Positions 1 through 7,338 of a stretch of DNA of 64,000 nt are shown here, piece by piece (within the stretch, counting starts at the first letter, position 1; each line of letters begins with the position of its first letter). The notes beneath the pieces were generated by a model. That model saw only the letters and a program-made list of their open reading frames with translations. It did not search any database and was not told the DNA's origin. The position numbers and the translations under genes are program-made. Origin of the DNA: Oscillospiraceae bacterium (lineage in GTDB: Bacteria > Bacillota > Clostridia > Oscillospirales > Oscillospiraceae); the NCBI GenBank assembly GCA_015068305.1, contig SVKV01000004.1:1-64000 (forward strand), in the 5' to 3' direction.

Positions 1-37
1 CAGTGGGTCCCGGGTTCGAGTCCCTGAAGGTGCACCA
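1..37 (+). tRNA. tRNA 3' part, probably tRNA-Lys(CTT)
   Basis: The window opens inside a tRNA. The T arm with loop TTCGAGT, the 3' acceptor strand AAGGTGC, discriminator A and an encoded CCA (35-37) are visible. The anticodon lies outside the window. The first bases (CAGTGGGTCC) match the 3' half of a Firmicutes tRNA-Lys anticodon stem and variable loop as I remember it, so the isotype is inference from memory. Confidence 0.6.
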
Positions 38-39
38 AT

Positions 40-114
40 GGCCCATTGGTCAAGTGGTTAAGACAGCGGCCTCTCACGCCGTTAACATCGGTTCGAATCC
101 GGTATGGGTCACCA
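40..114 (+). tRNA. tRNA-Glu(CTC)
   Basis: A full cloverleaf can be drawn. The acceptor strands GGCCCAT and ATGGGTC pair with one G-T wobble. The anticodon loop CTCTCAC gives anticodon CTC (Glu, codon GAG). The T loop is TTCGAAT and CCA is encoded at 112-114. It starts two bases after the preceding tRNA, so both are probably one transcript. I see no terminator between it and the promoter at 133. Confidence 0.92.
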
Positions 115-132
115 AATTCCTAAAAATAATGG

Positions 133-161
133 TTGACAAATCTTGATAGATTTGGTACAAT
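133..161 (+). promoter_or_regulatory. Sigma-A promoter for 5S rRNA and tRNA-Asn
   Basis: TTGACA at 133-138 and TACAAT at 156-161 are separated by exactly 17 bases. Transcription from it would cross an 80-base leader, the 5S rRNA and tRNA-Asn, and end at the terminator at 444-476. The leader (162-244) can form a stem between AGAAGCT and AGCTTCT, and a second small GGAAG/CTTCC hairpin just before the 5S gene. Confidence 0.85.
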
Positions 162-244
162 CCAGAAGCTGAAGCGCGGCGAATATCAGAAATCCGCAGT
201 AAGCTTCTACAACATAGGAAGGGGAACACCTCTTCCAATATAGA

Positions 245-359
245 GTTCGTGTTGATTGTCAAGTGGGTCCACCTGTTCCCATCCCGAACACAGAAGTTAA
301 GCACTTGTACGCCGACGATAGTTGCCGGGTGACTGGCCGTGAAAATAGGTAACGCGAAC
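245..359 (+). rRNA. rrf: 5S ribosomal RNA
   Basis: The conserved 5S core is present (CCTGTTCCCATCCCGAACAC, then GAAGTTAAGC and GCCGACGATAGT). The two ends, GTTCGTG at 245-251 and CGCGAAC at 353-359, pair to close helix I, which sets the boundaries at about 115 nt. No 16S or 23S sequence flanks it on either side: a tRNA-Glu ends 130 bases upstream and a tRNA-Asn begins 8 bases downstream. It is therefore a detached 5S gene carried with tRNAs. Confidence 0.93.
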
Positions 360-367
360 ACAAATAT

Positions 368-443
368 TCCTCTTTAGCTCAGTCGGTAGAGCGACGGACT
401 GTTAATCCGCAGGTCGTTGGTTCGAGTCCAACAAGGGGAGCCA
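368..443 (+). tRNA. tRNA-Asn(GTT)
   Basis: The acceptor strands TCCTCTT and AAGGGGA pair, with discriminator G and encoded CCA at 441-443. The anticodon loop CTGTTAA gives GTT (Asn). It lies directly behind the 5S gene and is followed at once by a rho-independent terminator, so it is the last gene of that small operon. Confidence 0.95.
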
Positions 444-476
444 AACCAGAACAACTTCGGTTGTTCTGGTTTTTTT
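444..476 (+). terminator. Rho-independent terminator after tRNA-Asn
   Basis: AACCAGAACAA pairs perfectly with TTGTTCTGGTT around a CTTCGG loop and is followed by a run of seven T. Confidence 0.95.
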
Positions 477-536
477 ATTTTTACTGTGATATTTCTTCTG
501 GAAACCGTACTATATAGGTGTAGCGGAAAGGATGTG

Positions 537-1100
537 ATGTGTTTGAAAGATCATGAGATTGTGGAACTGTTCTTTGAGCGCTCGGAGCAGGCCATTACAG
601 AATTGATCCTCAAATACGGAGCGACTATCAGAAATGTAGCTTCGAATATTTTGGGCAATGCGCAGGACATTGAAGAGTGCACTAACGATACATATCTGCA
701 GGTCTGGAACCGGATTCCGCCGACAAATCCCACCTTCCTGGGTGCCTATGTGTGCCGTGTTGCCCGGAATGTTTCCTTGAAACGGTATTATATGAATACT
801 GCTGCCAAGAGAAACAGCCACTATGATGTTGCGCTGCAGGAACTGGAAGCAACCATCCCGGCACTTTCCACTGTGGAATCCGATTATGATGCCAAGGAGC
901 TGACCCAATATCTGAACCGGTTTCTGCAAAGTCTTCGCCGGGAGGACCGGTATCTGTTCCTCCGCCGGTATTGGTTTGGCGACAGTGTTCAATTGATTGC
1001 CCGGAATTTGAATATTTCGGCTCATACCGCGTCGGTACGTCTTTTCCGTTTGCGACAGAAACTTCAAAACTATCTTCAGAAAGAGGGGATGATCCAGTGA
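537..1100 (+). CDS. ECF-like sigma-70 family RNA polymerase sigma factor
   Basis: The 187-residue protein has the two-domain layout of extracytoplasmic-function sigma factors. A region 2 helix set (around residues 20-85, including NAQDIEECTNDTYLQVWNRI) recognises the -10 element. A C-terminal region 4 helix-turn-helix (around 135-180, LNISAHTASVRLFRLRQKL) recognises the -35. It should direct core RNA polymerase to a small regulon that often includes its own operon. ATG at 537 is preferred because GGAAAGGA sits six bases upstream; the same frame opens earlier, inside the tRNA, with no ribosome site. Its stop overlaps the next start by four bases, so the downstream membrane protein is the likely anti-sigma partner. 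The inducing signal cannot be read from sequence. Confidence 0.85.
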   Translation: MCLKDHEIVELFFERSEQAITELILKYGATIRNVASNILGNAQDIEECTNDTYLQVWNRIPPTNPTFLGAYVCRVARNVSLKRYYMNTAAKRNSHYDVALQELEATIPALSTVESDYDAKELTQYLNRFLQSLRREDRYLFLRRYWFGDSVQLIARNLNISAHTASVRLFRLRQKLQNYLQKEGMIQ

Positions 1101-2134
1101 ATCGGAAACTGATATCGAAAGCAATCAGCAATATTGATGACCGGTATATTGCGGAGTCCATCCAAGTGCCGGTGCTGACAGAGGATCGTGCCCCGGAAAG
1201 GACGATTCAAATGAGTAAGTATGAAGCAAAAGGGAAGGCAAGTCCCAGACGTTTGATGCGGCTTGTTCTGGCTGCATGTCTGATCTTTGCTCTGGCGGTT
1301 ACCGCCTATGCTGTGCACTATTTTCTGGGAATTCGGGATATGGATCACAATCTTCCGGATACAGCGGAGCCTTATATCCAGCAGCATACGGAAGCTGCAG
1401 TCCTGGAGGACTGGAGCGCCCGGATCACAGAATCTCTCTGCGATGATACCCAAATCCTGGTGACGGTAACTGTGTCCGGCGGCGATCAATATATCATTGC
1501 CCCTACCTATGCTGATCCCAATACCCTGGCAGCCGATATCGGCATCGAGGGTAAACAGACTCTTGGAGAGTATGCAAGGGAACAGGGTAAGAAATTGCTT
1601 TTCGTGGGGGCATCGCTGAAAGAAAATGAGTCCCTTGGTGGTATCGGCTCTCAGGATTTCTGTAATACGAGTCCCAGTGAGATGACCATTCTGATCCAGT
1701 CAAACAAAACCGCTGCGCTGACTGAAAAGGAGATCATCTGCTGTGTCTATGCTGTGGATGAGAACTGGGAGAGGCAGACACTGGATATTCCCTTCTGTCT
1801 TGAGGAAGCACCTTCCAATGGCGGTATTTATGTTCCCGATGATCCTGATGCGGTGCCCGGTATGATCGCCGGTGAGGCTACCGTTGCGGAAACACCGCTC
1901 GGCATCAGCATCCGCTTTATGCAGACAGCCACTAATGAGACGGTCTGGGATAACCTTAAGAAGGTGGAATTTGACGGCGTCGTCCGGGGTGAAGGCGGCT
2001 GGGTTCTGGAAGATGACGGAAACTGGTGGTTTACTGTGTCCCGCTGCAGCGGTACGGTGGGGGATACCTTAACTGCCCGGTTCTATGACTGGGACGACCA
2101 GGTGATTGGGACTATTGTGTTCAAACGAAACTAA
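1097..2134 (+). CDS. Membrane protein, probable anti-sigma partner of the upstream sigma factor
   Basis: The 345-residue protein starts with GTG at 1097, overlapping the sigma gene stop by four bases (GTGA), which indicates translational coupling. Residues 1-52 are cytoplasmic and begin NRKLISKAISNIDDRYIAES. This N terminus is common in proteins paired with this kind of clostridial sigma factor (my recollection of the family). One transmembrane helix follows at about 53-77. The remaining roughly 265 residues would lie outside the membrane and show no enzyme motif I recognise. The arrangement fits a single-pass anti-sigma factor with an external sensing domain. The role comes from architecture and coupling, not from a recognised anti-sigma motif. 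Confidence 0.65.
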   Translation: MNRKLISKAISNIDDRYIAESIQVPVLTEDRAPERTIQMSKYEAKGKASPRRLMRLVLAACLIFALAVTAYAVHYFLGIRDMDHNLPDTAEPYIQQHTEAAVLEDWSARITESLCDDTQILVTVTVSGGDQYIIAPTYADPNTLAADIGIEGKQTLGEYAREQGKKLLFVGASLKENESLGGIGSQDFCNTSPSEMTILIQSNKTAALTEKEIICCVYAVDENWERQTLDIPFCLEEAPSNGGIYVPDDPDAVPGMIAGEATVAETPLGISIRFMQTATNETVWDNLKKVEFDGVVRGEGGWVLEDDGNWWFTVSRCSGTVGDTLTARFYDWDDQVIGTIVFKRN

Positions 2135-2145
2135 CAGCAATTTGC

Positions 2146-2178
2146 ACAGAGACCGGCGTGTCCGGTCTCTGTATTTTT
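2146..2178 (+). terminator. Rho-independent terminator of the sigma/anti-sigma operon
   Basis: ACAGAGACCGG pairs with CCGGTCTCTGT around a short CGTGT loop and is followed by ATTTTTG. Confidence 0.9.
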
Positions 2179-2203
2179 GTCATGGATTAATGTCCACAGA
2201 AGG

Positions 2204-2232
2204 TTGACAAATTCTGCATGAAGTGCTATACT
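2204..2232 (+). promoter_or_regulatory. Sigma-A promoter of the lysine-riboswitch transporter operon
   Basis: TTGACA at 2204-2209 and TATACT at 2227-2232 are spaced by 17 bases. The transcript begins just ahead of the riboswitch aptamer. Confidence 0.88.
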
Positions 2233-2255
2233 CTGGCTATCCAATAAAAAATGTG

Positions 2256-2489
2256 AATCGATAGAGGTGCGTTTGACATCAGTACACCGGCTGCATGGAA
2301 CGGGAATTCCGGTCGGTGGAAAGGGAAGAACGCCGAAGTGGATTCCGTTTCCCGAGCGGAACTGCTGGTCCGTCAGAGAAAATTTGCCGGACTGTCACAA
2401 TTGTGTGGAGCGCTATCGTGGATTTCAGAATTTGCCTTTTGGCATGTTTTGTATTACCATGGACCGCTTTGCATGCGGTCCATTTTTTA
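2256..2489 (+). ncRNA. Lysine riboswitch (L box) with expression-platform terminator
   Basis: The leader carries the L-box landmarks in order: AGAGGTGC after the P1 strand (CGATAG, 2259-2264), ATCAGTA, GGTGGAAAGGGAAGAACGCC followed by GAAGTG, CTGCTGGTC, and GGACTGTCAC. The P1 return strand CTATCG is at 2413-2418. A terminator follows at 2459-2489 (ATGGACCGC pairing with GCGGTCCAT, then six T). In known L boxes, lysine binding favours the terminator, so the operon below should be expressed when lysine is scarce. No covariance search was run; the call rests on motif order and spacing. A stem-loop at 3430-3460 (AAGGCGAGAG with CTCTCGCCTT, no T run) marks the first intercistronic gap of the operon. 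Confidence 0.85.
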
Positions 2490-2535
2490 TCCCACCGGAT
2501 GGAAGATCCGGAATCCAATTAGAGAGGTAATCATT

Positions 2536-3417
2536 ATGAAGAAGATCCTGACCCTGATCCTGGCACTGGCTATGGTGCTGTCCCTGGCTGCCTGCGGCGG
2601 CAATGCAGATGCTCCTGCTGAGCAGAATGCTGCTGTGAAGTCCGGTGTGGAAGACGGCGTTCTGACCATCGCCATGGAATGCGCCTATGCGCCCTACAAC
2701 TGGACCCAGAGCGACGACTCCAACGGTGCTGTTCCCATTGCCAATGTTCCCGGTTCCTATGCCAACGGCTACGACGTGATGATCGGCAAGAAGATCGCCG
2801 AGGCAAACGGCTGGGAGCTGGAAGTGATCCAGTCCGACTGGGATTCTCTGGTGCCCGGTGTTCAGACCGGTACCTTTGATGCCGTTATTGCCGGCCAGTC
2901 CATGACCGCTGAGCGGGCTGAGCAGGTCGATTTTGCAGGTCCTTACTTCTATGCAACCATCGTCTGCGTGACCAAGGCTGACTCTGCATACGCAAATGCA
3001 GCTTCCATTGCCGACCTGGCCGGCGGTTCCTGCACCGCTCAGATCGCCACCATCTGGTACGATCAGTGCCTGCCCCAGATCGAAGGCGCCAACATTCAGA
3101 CCGCTGCGGAGACCGCTCCTGCCATGCTGATGGCTCTGGAGACCGACATGGTCGACTTCATCTGCACCGATATGCCCACCGCCCAGGGTGCTGTGGCTGC
3201 TTATCCCGACATGAAGATCCTGGACTTCTCCGGCACCGACGGTGACTTCCAGTTCTCCGAAGAGGTCCGTGCAGAAAATGTCAACATCGGTGTTTCCGTG
3301 ATGAAGGGCAACACCGTGCTGAAGGAAGCCATCGACAGCGTGCTGGCTACCATGACTGTGGATGATTTCAACGCCATGATGGAAGAGGCAATTGCCATCC
3401 AGCCCCTGAGCGAGTAA
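2536..3417 (+). CDS. Family 3 extracellular solute-binding lipoprotein, probable lysine ABC transporter
   Basis: The 293-residue protein starts with a lipoprotein signal peptide: basic KK, a hydrophobic stretch, and lipobox LSLAAC with the lipidated Cys at residue 20. The mature part is a periplasmic-binding-type fold of the polar amino acid family (SBP_bac_3), with stretches such as NGYDVMIGKKIAEANG and FDAVIAGQSMTAERAEQVDF. It should capture the amino acid outside the membrane and hand it to the permease encoded next. ATG at 2536 follows GAGAGG; the open frame extends upstream, but that part is the riboswitch. The lysine assignment comes from the riboswitch, not from binding-site residues. 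A permease and an ATPase follow, completing the transporter. Confidence 0.88.
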   Translation: MKKILTLILALAMVLSLAACGGNADAPAEQNAAVKSGVEDGVLTIAMECAYAPYNWTQSDDSNGAVPIANVPGSYANGYDVMIGKKIAEANGWELEVIQSDWDSLVPGVQTGTFDAVIAGQSMTAERAEQVDFAGPYFYATIVCVTKADSAYANAASIADLAGGSCTAQIATIWYDQCLPQIEGANIQTAAETAPAMLMALETDMVDFICTDMPTAQGAVAAYPDMKILDFSGTDGDFQFSEEVRAENVNIGVSVMKGNTVLKEAIDSVLATMTVDDFNAMMEEAIAIQPLSE

Positions 3418-3429
3418 TCAAATCCTACC

Positions 3430-3460
3430 AAGGCGAGAGGACGTCCGGTTCTCTCGCCTT
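3430..3460 (+). promoter_or_regulatory. Intercistronic stem-loop between binding protein and permease
   Basis: AAGGCGAGAG pairs with CTCTCGCCTT across an 11-base loop. No T run follows, so it is not a classical terminator. Hairpins here often protect the upstream message so that the binding protein is made in excess over the membrane parts; that role is inference. Confidence 0.6.
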
Positions 3461-3498
3461 GATGTGCAGACCGAAATTAACGGAAGGAAACCTGATCC

Positions 3499-4404
3499 AT
3501 GGATAAATTCGTCCAACTTGCCAATGATATCGTGAAGCTGCTGGGCAAATACGGCGGCTCCTATGCTTCCGGTATTCTGAACACTCTGATCCTGGCCCTT
3601 GTGGCAACAGTCATCGGCTGTCTGATCGGCTTTGTCTGCGGTGTTCTCAATACCATTCCCTATACCCAGAACGATCCGCTGCCCAAGCGGTTCCTGCTGA
3701 AGCTGATCCGTGCTCTGGTCCGGATCTATGTGGAGGTTTTCCGCGGTACCCCCATGGTGCTGCAGGCTGTGTTTTTGTACTACGGCCTGCCCTATTTTAC
3801 CGACAATGCACTGAAGTTTACCAATATCTGGGTGGCTGCCATTGTGGTTGTTTCCATCAATACCGGCGCCTACATGGCCGAATCCGTCCGCGGCGGCATT
3901 ATTTCCATTGATCCTGGCCAGACGGAGGGTGCAAAGGCCATCGGCATGAACCATGTGCAGACCATGACCAACGTGATCCTGCCCCAGGCCCTGCGCAATA
4001 TCATGCCCCAGATCGGCAACAACTTTATCATCAACGTGAAAGATACCTCTGTGATGTTCATCATCGGCTTCCCGGACTTCTTTGCAGCACACCGGGCTGC
4101 TGTGGGCGCCAGCTATCTGTACTTCCCCTCGGCCACGGTGGAAATGGTGGGTTATCTGACCATGACCCTGGCTGCCTCCTTCCTGCTGCGCTGGGTGGAA
4201 AAGAAACTGGACGGCAGCAGCAACTACGAGCTGGTGCAGGTGGATCAGCTGACCATGACCGCCGGTACTTACAGCCATCCGGACCGGGGAACGCCATTTG
4301 ATGAGCAGAGCCGGGAGTTTACCGCTGCAAAAGAGCTGAAGCGGGAGCGCCGGGAGAAAAAGCTCCAGGAATTAAAATACGGACGACCCAAAGGAGACCG
4401 CTGA
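3499..4404 (+). CDS. Polar amino acid ABC transporter permease
   Basis: The 301-residue integral membrane protein belongs to the His/Glu/Gln/Arg-type permease family. Hydrophobic helices run from about residue 25 to 232. The cytoplasmic EAA loop that docks on the ATPase is visible as [20 protein letters not shown] (143-162). It should form the translocation pore, probably as a homodimer because only one permease gene is present. An unusual feature is a tail of about 65 residues after the last helix that becomes highly charged ([15 protein letters not shown]). Most relatives end shortly after the final helix. ATG at 3499 follows GGAAGGAAA. The ATPase gene begins one base after its stop. Confidence 0.9.
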   Translation: MDKFVQLANDIVKLLGKYGGSYASGILNTLILALVATVIGCLIGFVCGVLNTIPYTQNDPLPKRFLLKLIRALVRIYVEVFRGTPMVLQAVFLYYGLPYFTDNALKFTNIWVAAIVVVSINTGAYMAESVRGGIISIDPGQTEGAKAIGMNHVQTMTNVILPQALRNIMPQIGNNFIINVKDTSVMFIIGFPDFFAAHRAAVGASYLYFPSATVEMVGYLTMTLAASFLLRWVEKKLDGSSNYELVQVDQLTMTAGTYSHPDRGTPFDEQSREFTAAKELKRERREKKLQELKYGRPKGDR

Positions 4405-4405
4405 A

Positions 4406-5146
4406 ATGGATAATATGATTTTTGAGATCAGGCACCTTTACAAATCCTTTGGTAACCATGAGGTTTTGAAAGACATCGATTTTTCCGTGAAAAAGGGTGA
4501 TGTGATTTCTGTCATCGGTGCCTCCGGTTCCGGCAAATCCACCCTTCTGCGGTGTATCAATATGCTGGAAATCCCCACTTCCGGCGAGATTCTGTACCAT
4601 GGGGAAAATGTGATGCACCGGGGCTACAATGTTCCGACTTACCGCAGCCGGGTGGGCATGGTGTTCCAGTCCTTCAATCTGTTCAATAATATGACGGTCC
4701 TGGAAAACTGCATTGTGGGCCAGGTGAAGGTTCTGAAGAAAAACCGGGATGAGGCCCAGCAGCACGCCATGTATTATCTGGAAAAGGTGGGCATGGCGCC
4801 CTATATCAACGCGAAGCCCCGTCAGCTTTCCGGCGGCCAGAAGCAGCGTGTGGCCATTGCCCGGGCCCTGGCCATGGACCCAGAGGTGCTGCTGTTTGAC
4901 GAGCCCACCTCCGCTCTGGATCCGGAAATGGTGGGTGAGGTGCTCACGGTTATGCAGGGTCTGGCCCAGGAAGGCATGACCATGCTGGTGGTTACCCATG
5001 AGATGGCCTTTGCCCGGGATGTAAGCAACCATGTGGTCTTTATGAGCCAGGGTGTCATTTGCGAAGAGGGCTCGCCGGAGGAAGTTTTCGGCAATCCTCA
5101 GAAGCAGGAGACCAGGGATTTCCTTGCCAGATTCCGCAATAATTAA
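4406..5146 (+). CDS. Polar amino acid ABC transporter ATP-binding protein
   Basis: The 246-residue ATPase powers the transporter encoded just upstream. Walker A is GASGSGKST (38-46), the Q loop is around MVFQSFNLF (85-93), the signature is LSGGQ (141-145), Walker B is VLLFDEP (161-167) with catalytic Glu, and the H loop is VVTHEMAFA. This is the standard length and order for GlnQ/HisP-type ATPases. It starts one base after the permease stop with GGAGA upstream and is the last gene before a terminator. Its expression should follow the lysine riboswitch. Confidence 0.93.
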   Translation: MDNMIFEIRHLYKSFGNHEVLKDIDFSVKKGDVISVIGASGSGKSTLLRCINMLEIPTSGEILYHGENVMHRGYNVPTYRSRVGMVFQSFNLFNNMTVLENCIVGQVKVLKKNRDEAQQHAMYYLEKVGMAPYINAKPRQLSGGQKQRVAIARALAMDPEVLLFDEPTSALDPEMVGEVLTVMQGLAQEGMTMLVVTHEMAFARDVSNHVVFMSQGVICEEGSPEEVFGNPQKQETRDFLARFRNN

Positions 5147-5214
5147 GAAAAAAGAATCTGCAAAAGACAGAGGGATTCCGGTTCCGGCATCTGCTGCAGA
5201 AAGAATCGAAAAGC

Positions 5215-5246
5215 AAAAGAGACCGACTGTTTTCGGTCTCTTTTTT
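5215..5246 (+). terminator. Rho-independent terminator of the ABC transporter operon
   Basis: AGAGACCGA pairs with TCGGTCTCT around CTGTTT, followed by six T. A-rich sequence on the left arm pairs with the T run. Confidence 0.9.
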
Positions 5247-5342
5247 GCGCTTATTTGGAAAATGCTGGGATTCTTTGTTAAAAATGCAGATATTTCTTGG
5301 GGTTTCTATTGGAATTTTCGCGAAAAAACAGCAGTTTTCCAG

Positions 5343-5371
5343 TTGTAATTGTACTGGAAATGCTATATAAT
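5343..5371 (+). promoter_or_regulatory. Probable sigma-A promoter of murC
   Basis: TTGTAA at 5343-5348 and TATAAT at 5366-5371 are spaced by 17 bases, 47 bases ahead of the murC start. Confidence 0.7.
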
Positions 5372-5417
5372 AAGATGGTTATTGGAATTTGAAACCATCA
5401 TTGGGAGAATGAGATTC

Positions 5418-6773
5418 ATGGCGAAGAGCAATCTGATTGAAACTTTTTTTAAGCCCGGACGCCGGGTCCACCTGGTTGGCATCGGCGGCGTATCCATGCG
5501 ACCCCTGGGTCTGGTACTCAAGGGAATGGGTATGATCGTGACGGGCTCCGATATGAACGCATCCGTTTCCACCGACGAGCTGATCGCAAAGGGAATCCAC
5601 GTGGAGATCGGCCATCGGGCAGAGAATATCGGCGATGCGGAGTGCATCATCCGTACCGCTGCGGCACATAACGACAATCCGGAAATTGCGGCAGCCCGGG
5701 CAGCAGGCATCCCTGTTTTTGAACGGGCACAGGCCTGGGGCCAGATCATGAAGGCCTACAAAAATGCCATCTGCATTTCCGGTACCCACGGCAAAACCAC
5801 CACCACTTCCATGGTGACCCACATCATGATGGAGGCAAAGAAGGATCCCACGGTGATGATCGGCGGCTATCTGCCCCTGCTGCACGCAGGCCACCGGGTC
5901 GGCAGCGGTGATACCATCATTCTGGAAAGCTGCGAATACTGCGACTCCTTCCTGAATTTCTTCCCCACACTGGCGGTGGTGCTGAATATTGAAGAAGATC
6001 ATCTGGACTACTTCAAGGATTTGAACGACATTGAAAAGTCCTTCCATAAGTTTGCGGAGATTGCCACCTCCGGCATTCTGGCCAACGGCGATGACCGGAA
6101 CACCGTGGATGCCATGGAAGGCCTCCACTATACCAGCTTCGGTCTGGATTCTAGGAACGACATCCATGTGGAAAATATCACCGACGATTACCGCAGCTAT
6201 GATGTGATCTGCGATGGGGAATACTACTGCCATCTGAATCTGGGTGTTGTGGGCAAGCACAATGCGCTGAACGCACTGGCTGCTGCCGGCACGGCCTGGA
6301 TGCTGGGTCTGCCCGGCGAGACTGCTGCCCGGGGCCTGGCTTCCTTCCACGGTGCCGGCCGACGGATGGAATACAAGGGCCAGTTTAACGGCGCGGATGT
6401 CTATGACGACTATGCCCACCATCCCGGCGAACTGGCTGCCACCTTTGATGCGGTGCGCACCATGGGCTACAAGCGGGTTGTGGTGGCCTTCCAGCCCCAT
6501 ACCTACACCAGAACCCATGCGCTGTTTGAAGATTTTGTCCGGGAACTCCAGAAGCCCGATCTGGTGGTCCTGGCTGAAATCTATGCGGCCCGGGAGCGCA
6601 ATACCATGGGTATTTCCTCTGCGGACCTGGCTGCAAAGGTACCCGGAAGTGTTTTCTGCGAGACGCTGCCGGAGGTTACCGACTGGCTTAAGGAAAATGT
6701 ACAGCCCGGGGATCTGGTGCTGACCGTCGGTGCCGGTGATATTTACCGGGCAGGTGAGGCGCTGCTGAAGTAA
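5418..6773 (+). CDS. murC: UDP-N-acetylmuramate--L-alanine ligase MurC
   Basis: MurC adds the first amino acid, L-Ala, to UDP-MurNAc in the cytoplasm, using ATP. The 451-residue protein has the N-terminal nucleotide-sugar domain (HLVGIGGVSMRPLG, 18-31), the ATP loop SGTHGKTTTT (121-130), a central domain with NIEEDHLDYF, and the C-terminal Mur ligase domain (DDYAHHPGEL, FQPHTYTRT). The length is normal. ATG at 5418 is chosen because GGGAG lies ten bases upstream; an ATG nine bases earlier is too close to that site. The gene stands alone with its own promoter and terminator instead of lying in the dcw cluster at 45-58 kb. Confidence 0.96.
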   Translation: MAKSNLIETFFKPGRRVHLVGIGGVSMRPLGLVLKGMGMIVTGSDMNASVSTDELIAKGIHVEIGHRAENIGDAECIIRTAAAHNDNPEIAAARAAGIPVFERAQAWGQIMKAYKNAICISGTHGKTTTTSMVTHIMMEAKKDPTVMIGGYLPLLHAGHRVGSGDTIILESCEYCDSFLNFFPTLAVVLNIEEDHLDYFKDLNDIEKSFHKFAEIATSGILANGDDRNTVDAMEGLHYTSFGLDSRNDIHVENITDDYRSYDVICDGEYYCHLNLGVVGKHNALNALAAAGTAWMLGLPGETAARGLASFHGAGRRMEYKGQFNGADVYDDYAHHPGELAATFDAVRTMGYKRVVVAFQPHTYTRTHALFEDFVRELQKPDLVVLAEIYAARERNTMGISSADLAAKVPGSVFCETLPEVTDWLKENVQPGDLVLTVGAGDIYRAGEALLK

Positions 6774-6777
6774 AAAC

Positions 6778-6806
6778 AAAAGGTGCCGCAAAAAACGGCA
6801 CCTTTT
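6778..6806. terminator. Bidirectional terminator between murC and the minus-strand gene
   Basis: AAAAGGTGCCG pairs with CGGCACCTTTT, giving a T run on both strands. It serves murC on plus and the 6814-7221 gene on minus. Confidence 0.88.
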
Positions 6807-6813
6807 CATCGGG

Positions 6814-7221
6814 TTAATCTTCCAGAACCAGATGATCCAGTCCGGAAGCCTGGAACTCACTCATATACTGGTTCATCCGGACCACAATCTCGTCGTAGTT
6901 TTCTTCGTTGATCTCGGGATACTGCATATCCCGGCGGGAAAGTTCCTCGGCGAGGATTTCATAGAATACATTGTCCTCGTAGTAGGCGATGGCTTCGTGG
7001 ATGCCGCCTTCGCAGTAAGCCTTGGACGGCACATCCGTTTCGTTCCACTTATCAACCAGAATGTCCATTCCGTGCTGGCGGCAGAGGGCAAAAAGCTTGC
7101 TCTCGATGTCGTCATAGGGTGCGAAGCGGTCTTCGCCCCGGGTGGAATTGAGCACCCAGTTTCCGATGTATACCAGATCCAGCAGAAGCCGGAATTCCCT
7201 GTTTGTCAGATCGATGCGCAT
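6814..7221 (-). CDS. Conserved hypothetical protein
   Basis: I do not recognise a named domain in this 135-residue acidic protein. It begins MRIDLTNREFRLLLDLVYIG, has no signal peptide or transmembrane segment, and is rich in Glu, Asp and aromatics. The middle, VFYEILAEELSRRDMQYPEIN, suggests an all-helical soluble protein. I have an impression of similar short proteins in other Clostridia, but it is not firm. AAGGAGG precedes the start at 7221. It lies between murC and ddl on the opposite strand, so genomic context does not tie it to cell wall synthesis. Confidence 0.75.
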   Translation of the reverse strand: MRIDLTNREFRLLLDLVYIGNWVLNSTRGEDRFAPYDDIESKLFALCRQHGMDILVDKWNETDVPSKAYCEGGIHEAIAYYEDNVFYEILAEELSRRDMQYPEINEENYDEIVVRMNQYMSEFQASGLDHLVLED

Positions 7222-7338
7222 GGTTTTCCTCCTTGGGTGGGTGTGGAACTTATTATAGCAAGAAATTCCGGAATTTCCAGATGGAAAATGGAAATAGATC
7301 CGTATTTTTGATTATTTTCGAAATTGAGGTAGAACAAC

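Noticed and set aside
2338-2535. Upstream extension of the solute-binding protein frame
   Set aside because: It runs through the lysine riboswitch and terminator, and the ATG at 2536 has a ribosome site and a signal peptide right behind it.
2233-2535. T-box leader
   Set aside because: No T-box motif (AGGGTGG-type) is seen. The L-box motif series fits far better.
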